DNA from: an uncultured Gemmatimonadota bacterium
GTDB taxonomy: Bacteria; Gemmatimonadota; Gemmatimonadetes; Gemmatimonadales; GWC2-71-9
NCBI GenBank assembly: GCA_913009915.1
Contig: CAJVYZ010000236.1
Span: 1 to 5,267, forward strand
Length of the DNA stretch: 5,267 nucleotides
Reading direction: 5' to 3'
Below are positions 1-5,267 of this stretch, piece by piece. How positions within the stretch are numbered: the stretch's first letter is position 1; every line of letters begins with the position of its first letter. The notes beneath the pieces are model-generated. The model made no database searches and was not told the DNA's origin. It saw only the letters and a list, made by a program, of their open reading frames with translations. The position numbers and the translations under genes are program-made.

Positions 1-40
1 ATCAGTGTGACTGGAGTTCAGACGTGTGCTCTTCCGATCT
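1..40. other. Illumina TruSeq adapter remnant (not genomic)
   Basis: Positions 7-40 match, as I remember it, the 34-nt TruSeq read-2/index adapter that ends in GCTCTTCCGATCT. The six bases before it, ATCAGT, are the reverse complement of ACTGAT, which I recall as TruSeq LT index 25. They sit exactly where the index belongs in the full adapter. Genomic sequence therefore begins at about position 41. Open frames that start inside this segment are artefacts. Confidence 0.97.
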
Positions 41-41
41 G

Positions 42-110
42 GGGCAGCGAGGGCAGCGAGGGCAGCGAGGGCAGCGAGGGCAGCGAGGGCAGCGAGGGCA
101 GCGAGGGCAG
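42..110. repeat. 9-bp tandem array (GGGCAGCGA)n
   Basis: There are seven perfect copies of GGGCAGCGA (42-104) plus a partial GGGCAG (105-110), with no substitutions between units. The array touches the adapter, so the assembly probably ended inside the repeat and the true copy number is unknown. A 9-bp unit would keep a frame open as Gly-Ser-Glu repeats, but the only start for that frame lies in adapter sequence, so I treat the array as intergenic. It shares the core AGGGC with the 9-bp units before purE. Confidence 0.93.
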
Positions 111-178
111 CCCAAGGGATTTCATGGTCGAAGGTTTTTTGGCAACCCCGACAATCTATGCGATACGTCATGACCGCA

Positions 179-205
179 CCGCACACCGCACACCGCACGC
201 CGCAC
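179..205. repeat. Imperfect 7-bp tandem array (CCGCACA)n before glpD
   Basis: Units CCGCACA, CCGCACA, CCGCACG and a final CCGCAC run from 179 to 205, ending 4 bp before the glpD ATG. The array occupies the place where a Shine-Dalgarno site would be expected, and none is visible there. It has the same 7-bp period as the arrays just after glpD but a different sequence. Confidence 0.75.
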
Positions 206-209
206 CCCC

Positions 210-1772
210 ATGAACCGTAGCGACATGCTCGCCCGGGTTTCCGATCACCGTGGCCCGTGGGACGTCCTGGTCATCGGCGGCGGCGCCACGGGCATGGGGA
301 TCGCCGTCGACGCCGCGTCACGAGGGTACGACACCGTGCTCCTGGAGCAGAGCGACTTCGGCAAAGGCACTTCGAGCCGCTCCACCAAACTGATCCACGG
401 GGGCGTGCGGTACCTGCAGCAGGGTAACGTCTCGCTGGTGCTGGAGTCCCTCAAGGAGCGCGGGCTGCTGCGGGACAACGCCCCCCATCTGGTCCACGAC
501 CTCCGCTTCATCGTCCCCAACTACGATTGGTGGGAAGCCCCATTCTACGGGATCGGGATGAAGGTCTACGACGCGCTGGCCGGGAAGTACGGCTTCGGAC
601 CGTCCAAAATCCTCTCGCGCGAGGAGACCCTGTCGTTCATTCCCACGTTGAAAACCGACGGGTTGCGCGGCGGGGTCCAGTACTTCGACGGACAGTTCGA
701 TGACGCCAGGTTGCTGATCGCATTGGCCCGTACCGCGGCCCGGCAGGGAGCCGCATTGGTGAACTATGCCCGAGTGGACCGGCTGGTGCGAGGTACCACC
801 GGGTTCGTGGAAGGCGTGGTCGCCAGCGACCTCGAGAGTGGCACCGAACTCGAACTGCGGGCCAAGGTGGTCATCAACGCCACCGGGCCCTTCACCGACG
901 CGATTCGCCGCATGGACGATCCCTCGGTGCGGGCCATCATTGCCCCGAGCCAAGGCGTGCATATCGTGCTCGACCGGTCGTTCCTCTCGGGCGACAGCGC
1001 CATCATGGTACCTCACACCCGGGATGGCCGGGTAATGTTCGCCATCCCCTGGCACGGCCACGCTCTCGTCGGCACCACCGACACGCCGCTAACGGACATT
1101 CGGCTTGACCCGGTACCATTGCCCGAAGAGATCGAGTTCATCCTCGATACCGCGGGCGACTATCTGCAACGCCCGCCCGCCGAAAGCGACATCTTGAGCG
1201 TCTTCGCCGGCATCCGTCCGCTGGTCCAGGCGGGCGGCGAGGATAACACGGCGGAACTGTCGCGCGACCACACGCTCCTGGTGGCGCAGTCCGGCCTGAT
1301 CACCATCTGCGGGGGCAAGTGGACCACGTATCGTCTGATGGCGGAGGAGTGCGTTACCATGGCCGCCACCATCGGTGGCCTGGAGGAGCAGCCCTGCACG
1401 ACACGGGAACTCCGCATCCACGGCTACCATCAGCACGCGGACAAGTTCGGCAGCCTGGAAGTGTACGGCGCGGATGCCCCGGCCCTGGAGGACCTGATGC
1501 GCAGCAGCCCCGACCTGCAGGCCCGGCTGCACGACGATCTTCCCTATCGCGCGGGAGGGGTGGTCTGGGCCGTGCGCCACGAGATGGCCCGGACCGTGGA
1601 AGACGTGCTCAGCCGCCGGACCCGGTCCCTGTCGCTCGATACCCGGGCCGCCATCGCCATGGCCCCGGCCGTCGCGTCGCTCATGGCCGCCGAGCTCGGC
1701 CACGATGCTGCCTGGGAATCGAACCAGGTCCAGGCTTTCGAAGCGCTGGCCGGAACCTATCTACCGGGATAG
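210..1772 (+). CDS. glpD: Aerobic (FAD-dependent) glycerol-3-phosphate dehydrogenase GlpD
   Basis: This enzyme oxidises sn-glycerol-3-phosphate to dihydroxyacetone phosphate and passes electrons through FAD to the quinone pool at the inner face of the cytoplasmic membrane. The 520-residue protein has an N-terminal Rossmann FAD motif, VLVIGGGATGMGIAVDAASR (19-38), then the family signature around GTSSRSTKLIHGGVRYL (53-69). The second family signature, GGKWTTYRLMAE, starts near residue 368. The C-terminal domain has the usual HEMARTVEDVLSRRTR stretch. Length is normal for single-chain GlpD, and no truncation or frameshift is seen. The ATG at 210 lacks a clear Shine-Dalgarno site and directly follows a CCGCACA array; a second ATG at 225 is possible but no better. 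The gene stands alone, convergent with gdhA, and no glpK or glpF is in view. An anaerobic GlpA is less likely because no C-terminal iron-sulfur extension is visible. Confidence 0.95.
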   Translation: MNRSDMLARVSDHRGPWDVLVIGGGATGMGIAVDAASRGYDTVLLEQSDFGKGTSSRSTKLIHGGVRYLQQGNVSLVLESLKERGLLRDNAPHLVHDLRFIVPNYDWWEAPFYGIGMKVYDALAGKYGFGPSKILSREETLSFIPTLKTDGLRGGVQYFDGQFDDARLLIALARTAARQGAALVNYARVDRLVRGTTGFVEGVVASDLESGTELELRAKVVINATGPFTDAIRRMDDPSVRAIIAPSQGVHIVLDRSFLSGDSAIMVPHTRDGRVMFAIPWHGHALVGTTDTPLTDIRLDPVPLPEEIEFILDTAGDYLQRPPAESDILSVFAGIRPLVQAGGEDNTAELSRDHTLLVAQSGLITICGGKWTTYRLMAEECVTMAATIGGLEEQPCTTRELRIHGYHQHADKFGSLEVYGADAPALEDLMRSSPDLQARLHDDLPYRAGGVVWAVRHEMARTVEDVLSRRTRSLSLDTRAAIAMAPAVASLMAAELGHDAAWESNQVQAFEALAGTYLPG

Positions 1773-1783
1773 CGGTCGGCGGT

Positions 1784-1842
1784 CAGCCGTCAGCCGTCAG
1801 CCGTCAGCCGTCTGATAGCTGATAGCTGATAGCTGATAGCTG
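1784..1842. repeat. Paired heptamer arrays forming an imperfect hairpin between convergent genes
   Basis: Four exact copies of CAGCCGT (1784-1811) run straight into four exact copies of CTGATAG (1812-1839) plus CTG. Read in the phase ATAGCTG (1815-1842), the second array is the approximate reverse complement of the first. Each heptamer pair gives five Watson-Crick pairs, one G-U wobble and one A-C mismatch, so a stem of about 28 bp with a CTG loop is possible in RNA from either strand. Degenerate CAGCCGT-like copies reach back towards the glpD stop. The structure fills most of the 73-bp gap between glpD and gdhA, where a bidirectional terminator would sit. Neither side has a T-run, so it is not a canonical intrinsic terminator. 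Confidence 0.85.
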
Positions 1843-1845
1843 AAA

Positions 1846-3198
<1,353 letters not shown>

Positions 3199-3205
3199 GG
3201 GTCCG

Positions 3206-3211
3206 CCCTTT
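3206..3211 (-). promoter_or_regulatory. Ribosome binding site of gdhA
   Basis: AAAGGG on the minus strand, 7 nt before the gdhA ATG. It lies in the 18-nt gap after the marR stop codon, so gdhA has its own translation signal within the probable operon. An out-of-frame ATG overlaps the site at 3212-3214. Confidence 0.75.
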
Positions 3212-3216
3212 CATGA

Positions 3217-3642
3217 CTACGTGTGCTGGTAGGTACGACTATCCGACGCGGCGTGGCGCAGCTCCGCCAAACCGCTCAACAACTGTCGCAAGACGTCCCC
3301 GGAGAAAGCTCCCCGGAGGTCCCGTTCTAGATGAATCACCACCGCCAACCCCGTGTTGTGGCGGCTAATCCCCTCGCGAGTCAGCCGAGCCAACACCGTG
3401 CGCCGGTCCCGTGAGTCGACCATCCGCCAAATGAGCCCCCTACGCTGGAGTCGATCTACCAACTGGGTGACGTTGGACCGACTGCATTCGAGCAACTCAG
3501 CCAGCCGTCCGAGGGGGGCCGGGCCGTTCAGCCTGGCGAGGTGGTCGAGCAATTCCAGTTGCGGGAGGGAGATGTCGACGGCCGCCAGGCGCTGATTGAG
3601 GAGATCATCGGTCTCACCAGCGGCTGCGCGAACGTAATTCAC
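3217..3642 (-). CDS. MarR-family winged helix-turn-helix transcriptional regulator
   Basis: This is a small DNA-binding protein of the MarR family, whose dimers usually repress nearby genes and release DNA on binding a small ligand or on oxidation. The winged helix-turn-helix is clear: LGRLAELLECSRSNVTQLVD contains the recognition helix, and RLQRRGLIW leads into the wing VDSRDRRTVLARLTREG, with the hallmark DxRDRR and LTxxG. Helical dimerisation segments flank it on both sides. I place the start at GTG 3642 (141 residues) because AAGGG lies 9 nt upstream. The longer ATG start at 3684 (155 residues) sits almost on the predicted transcription start and inside the palindrome, so it would be nearly leaderless. 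The gene ends 18 nt before gdhA, which makes GdhA the likely co-regulated partner. A perfect palindrome over the -10 box suggests self-repression. The ligand cannot be read from sequence, and I do not assign a named subfamily. Confidence 0.9.
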   Translation of the reverse strand: MNYVRAAAGETDDLLNQRLAAVDISLPQLELLDHLARLNGPAPLGRLAELLECSRSNVTQLVDRLQRRGLIWRMVDSRDRRTVLARLTREGISRHNTGLAVVIHLERDLRGAFSGDVLRQLLSGLAELRHAASDSRTYQHT

Positions 3643-3651
3643 GATGGTAGG

Positions 3652-3656
3652 CCCTT
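3652..3656 (-). promoter_or_regulatory. Ribosome binding site that favours the GTG start of marR
   Basis: AAGGG on the minus strand, 9 nt upstream of the GTG at 3642-3640. The alternative ATG at 3684 has only AT-rich promoter sequence before it and no Shine-Dalgarno motif. This site decides the start in favour of the shorter protein. Confidence 0.65.
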
Positions 3657-3682
3657 GTAATGCCGATATTCTGATATATACC

Positions 3683-3699
3683 ATATATTAATAATATAT
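3683..3699. promoter_or_regulatory. Perfect 17-bp palindrome, candidate MarR operator
   Basis: ATATATTA-a-TAATATAT has two exact 8-bp arms around one central base. It covers the whole -10 box (3693-3698) and the predicted start point of the marR-gdhA promoter. MarR proteins typically bind AT-rich palindromes of about 16-20 bp that overlap promoters, so a bound dimer here should block RNA polymerase. A weaker dyad, ATATAT-acc-ATATAT (3674-3688), overlaps it. Part of the symmetry could be chance, because the tract is almost pure A and T. Confidence 0.6.
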
Positions 3700-3721
3700 A
3701 GATTAATTATTAGGATTACAA
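3693..3721 (-). promoter_or_regulatory. Sigma70-type promoter of marR-gdhA
   Basis: On the minus strand, TTGTAA (3721-3716) and TATATT (3698-3693) are separated by exactly 17 bp. Each box differs from consensus at one or two positions. Transcription would start near 3686, leaving a leader of about 44 nt to the GTG start of marR. The promoter sits in an AT-rich island (about 3661-3730) within an otherwise GC-rich contig. Confidence 0.6.
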
Positions 3722-3757
3722 GCCCAATTTCTCCGGTTCCGGGGAGTGCGAAGGGAA

Positions 3758-3833
3758 GGCTAAGAGGGCTAAGAGGGCTAATACGTCTTTTCCCTCTTAG
3801 CCCTCTTAGCCCTCTTTTCCCTCTTAGCCCTTT
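3758..3833. repeat. Inverted 9-bp tandem arrays (GGCTAAGAG / CTCTTAGCC) upstream of purE
   Basis: About 2.7 copies of GGCTAAGAG (3758-3781) face about four copies of CCCTCTTAG (3792-3827, third copy changed to CCCTCTTTT), followed by CCCTTT. Positions 3762-3781 and 3797-3816 are exact reverse complements, giving a perfect 20-bp stem with a 15-nt loop. The extra right-hand copy allows an alternative, slipped pairing of 3758-3768 with 3819-3829. The array lies between divergent genes, so it does not sit at a gene end. If the purE promoter is further upstream, the hairpin would be in the purE leader. It could equally be a dispersed repeat with no role in purE. Confidence 0.9.
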
Positions 3834-3893
3834 CCTGCGCACCCTCCCCCTGACCAATTATCTTTCCGGCCATTCCACAACCCGGAACCCGCC

Positions 3894-4388
3894 ATGGATA
3901 AGCCCCTCGTCGGCGTCATCATGGGAAGCGACTCGGACTGGCCGGTCATGCAGCACGCCGCCGCCCAACTCCGCGATTTTGCCGTCCCCTACGAACGCCG
4001 GGTGGTGTCCGCCCACCGTACCCCGAATCTGCTGTTCGAATACGCCGATTCGGCCCGGAGCCGCGGGCTCAAGTGCATCATCGCCGGAGCCGGAGGCGCC
4101 GCCCACCTCCCAGGCATGATCGCTTCCAAGACGACGTTGCCGGTTCTGGGCGTACCGGTCCCGAGCCGCCACCTCAAGGGTCTCGATTCGCTGCTCTCGA
4201 TCGTACAAATGCCCGGCGGAGTCCCCGTGGCTACGTTCGCCATCGGCGAGTCGGGCGCCAAGAACGCCGGCCTCTATGCCATCTCCCTCCTCGCCAACGA
4301 GGACGAAACGCTGGCGGCCAAACTGGTCAATTTCCGGGAGGCCCAGGCGCACCGGATCATGGGCCTCGAACTGCCGGAGCCCGAATGA
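3894..4388 (+). CDS. purE: N5-carboxyaminoimidazole ribonucleotide mutase PurE (class I)
   Basis: PurE moves the carboxyl group of N5-CAIR to C4 of the imidazole ring to make CAIR, in de novo purine synthesis in the cytoplasm. The 164-residue protein is full length for a class I octameric PurE. It shows the phosphate-binding GSDSDW (11-16), SAHRTP with catalytic His41 (39-44), the [14 protein letters not shown] loop (64-77), and later [20 protein letters not shown]. The SIVQMP loop and the adjacent purK point to the bacterial mutase rather than the class II AIR carboxylase. The ATG at 3894 is preceded by a weak GGAA 6 nt upstream. The gene is divergent from marR-gdhA, and its stop codon overlaps the purK start (ATGA), indicating translational coupling. 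I could not identify a convincing purE promoter; the AT-rich island near 3661-3730 is the best place to look. Confidence 0.96.
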   Translation: MDKPLVGVIMGSDSDWPVMQHAAAQLRDFAVPYERRVVSAHRTPNLLFEYADSARSRGLKCIIAGAGGAAHLPGMIASKTTLPVLGVPVPSRHLKGLDSLLSIVQMPGGVPVATFAIGESGAKNAGLYAISLLANEDETLAAKLVNFREAQAHRIMGLELPEPE

Positions 4389-5170
4389 TCCTTCCCGGCG
4401 CGGTCCTCGGCGTGCTCGGGGGAGGCCAGCTGGGACGCATGTTCACTGTCCGGGCCCGCGAGATGGGCTACCGGGTGATCGTCCTCGACCCGGACCACGG
4501 AAGTCCCGCCGGCGCCATCGCAGATCACCACATCGCCGCGCAGTATGACGACGCTATCGCCCTCGAGGAAATGGCGACCAAGTGTGCCGCCATTACCACG
4601 GAATTCGAGAACGTCCCCGCGGACGTCCTGGCCCGGCTGGCCGAACGCGTCCCGGTGCGACCCGGCCCCGAGGCCGTCGCCATCGCTCAGGACAGAATCG
4701 CGGAGAAGACGTACCTCTTGCGCGAGGGGTTTCCCACGACGCCCTTCCAGGTGGTGAGGAGCCCAGACGAGCTGGCCCGGGCGTGGGACGCGGTGGGATC
4801 CCCTGCCCTCCTCAAGACGGCCCGCTTGGGATACGACGGCAAGGGACAGGCCCCGGTCACCGACCGTGAGTCGCTGACGGACGCGTTCGCCCAATTCCGC
4901 GGGGCATCATGCGTCCTCGAACGGAGGCTGGACCTCGAGGCGGAACTGTCGGTTGTCCTGGCGCGCGGCGTGGATGGAGAACTCGCCTGTTTCCCTCCCA
5001 TCGAGAATGTCCACGTCGACGGCATCCTGTACACCTCCACCGTCCCGGCCCGCGTGACGACGGCCCTGACCGACCAAGCCAGGGACCTGGCCATGTCGCT
5101 GGCGGCCCGGCTCGAATATGTCGGGGTCATGGCGGTCGAGAAGTTCTTAAATAATTCCTTTGCCGCATAA
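4385..5170 (+). CDS. purK: N5-carboxyaminoimidazole ribonucleotide synthase PurK, C-terminally cut off
   Basis: PurK is an ATP-grasp ligase that makes N5-CAIR from AIR, ATP and bicarbonate, handing its product to PurE. The ATG at 4385 overlaps the purE stop by 4 bp. Visible are the N-terminal [13 protein letters not shown] (8-20), TTEFENVP (71-78), the ATP-grasp glycine-rich loop around Lys144 ([13 protein letters not shown], 143-155), and GVMAVEKF ending at residue 254. The reading frame then gives only LNNSFAA and stops. Family members run to about 355-380 residues and continue with a metal-binding NELAPRxHNSGH segment, which is absent here. The loss coincides with an abrupt drop in GC at about 5141-5150. 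I therefore read this as a genuine purK joined to foreign sequence in assembly, rather than a natural short protein. The trustworthy part is 4385 to about 5146. Confidence 0.92.
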   Translation: MILPGAVLGVLGGGQLGRMFTVRAREMGYRVIVLDPDHGSPAGAIADHHIAAQYDDAIALEEMATKCAAITTEFENVPADVLARLAERVPVRPGPEAVAIAQDRIAEKTYLLREGFPTTPFQVVRSPDELARAWDAVGSPALLKTARLGYDGKGQAPVTDRESLTDAFAQFRGASCVLERRLDLEAELSVVLARGVDGELACFPPIENVHVDGILYTSTVPARVTTALTDQARDLAMSLAARLEYVGVMAVEKFLNNSFAA

Positions 5171-5265
5171 TTTATATCCCATGGACGCAAAACAGACCTG
5201 CCATATTCAAAAGCTTTATCCCTCCAGATAATATCACCGGTATCTGCATCTACAAGGGTAAGTCT
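5144..5265 (-). CDS. Internal fragment of an unrelated AT-richer gene (both ends missing)
   Basis: On the minus strand, the frame that enters from the right edge is open for about 41 codons and reads as a plausible protein: LTLVDADTGDIIWRD, then [20 protein letters not shown] and ELFKNF. It has no start and runs off the window. The segment 5161-5267 is 41% GC by count, against 73% in 5041-5100. Past about 5144 the frame continues only as the antisense of purK. The LVDADTGDIIW stretch resembles the 'D-x-x-TG-x-x-x-W' strand found in some outer-membrane lipoproteins and in PQQ-type beta-propeller repeats. This is a loose likeness, and I do not assign a function. The fragment most likely comes from a different genome than the rest of the contig. 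Confidence 0.5.
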
Positions 5266-5267
5266 TA

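Noticed and set aside
42..110. Tandem arrays considered as a CRISPR
   Set aside because: The units are 7-9 bp and directly adjacent, with no spacers and no cas genes nearby.
139..167. Possible glpD promoter TTGGCA-N17-GATACG
   Set aside because: The -35-like box is reasonable, but the -10 matches consensus at only three of six positions, so it is not better than chance.
7..213. An open frame of Gly-Ser-Glu repeats spanning the 9-bp array
   Set aside because: Its start lies in adapter sequence and the repeat stays open only because its unit is 9 bp; nothing else looks protein-like.
318..1061. Long minus-strand open frame inside glpD
   Set aside because: It is antisense to a clear, full-length GlpD, has no family motifs, and is typical of long shadow frames in high-GC DNA.
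3797..3835. The hairpin before purE as an intrinsic terminator
   Set aside because: No gene ends here (both neighbours diverge from it) and no clean T-run follows the stem on either strand.
3851..3866. TTATCT near 3858 as the -10 box of purE
   Set aside because: The sequence 17 bp upstream (CTGCGC) is not a -35 box, so there is no convincing promoter.
5147..5267. AT-rich tail as an insertion sequence or prophage edge disrupting purK
   Set aside because: I see no terminal inverted repeat, target duplication or transposase/integrase motif in the visible part; an assembly chimera explains it more simply, though only reads can settle it.

Overview
This 5.3 kb window looks like a metagenomic or draft-assembly contig from a high-GC bacterium; a counted stretch of purK, 5041-5100, is 73% GC. 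It carries five recognisable metabolic or regulatory genes and unusually many short tandem arrays between genes. Both contig ends look like sequencing or assembly artefacts. No marker gene fixes the taxonomy. The heptamer and nonamer intergenic arrays remind me of Gemmatimonadota-type genomes, but that is an impression only.

Layout. 1-40 is Illumina TruSeq adapter sequence, including what reads as a 6-base index. 42-110 is a 9-bp tandem array. 179-205 is a 7-bp tandem array directly before glpD. 210-1772 (+) is glpD, FAD-dependent glycerol-3-phosphate dehydrogenase. 1784-1842 is a two-part heptamer array that folds on itself and fills the gap between convergent genes. 1846-3198 (-) is gdhA, NADP-type glutamate dehydrogenase. 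3217-3642 (-) is a MarR-family regulator 18 nt upstream of gdhA on the same strand, probably in the same operon. 3683-3721 is an AT-rich promoter for that operon with a perfect palindrome over its -10 box. 3758-3833 is a second self-complementary array, made of 9-bp units. 3894-4388 (+) is purE. 4385-5170 (+) is purK, which overlaps purE by 4 bp and loses its C-terminal part at about 5141-5150. About 5147-5267 is a 41% GC tail carrying an internal piece of an unrelated minus-strand gene, most likely a chimeric join.

How the genes work together. PurK and PurE catalyse consecutive steps of de novo purine synthesis (AIR to N5-CAIR to CAIR). GdhA makes glutamate from 2-oxoglutarate and ammonium. 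GlpD feeds glycerol-3-phosphate electrons to the respiratory chain and yields DHAP. The marR-gdhA operon and purEK are divergent and share a 200-bp intergenic region. The most interesting biology is the candidate autoregulated marR-gdhA unit and the recurring 'array plus inverted partner array' architecture in the gaps. I see no defence system, mobile element, CRISPR array or RNA gene.
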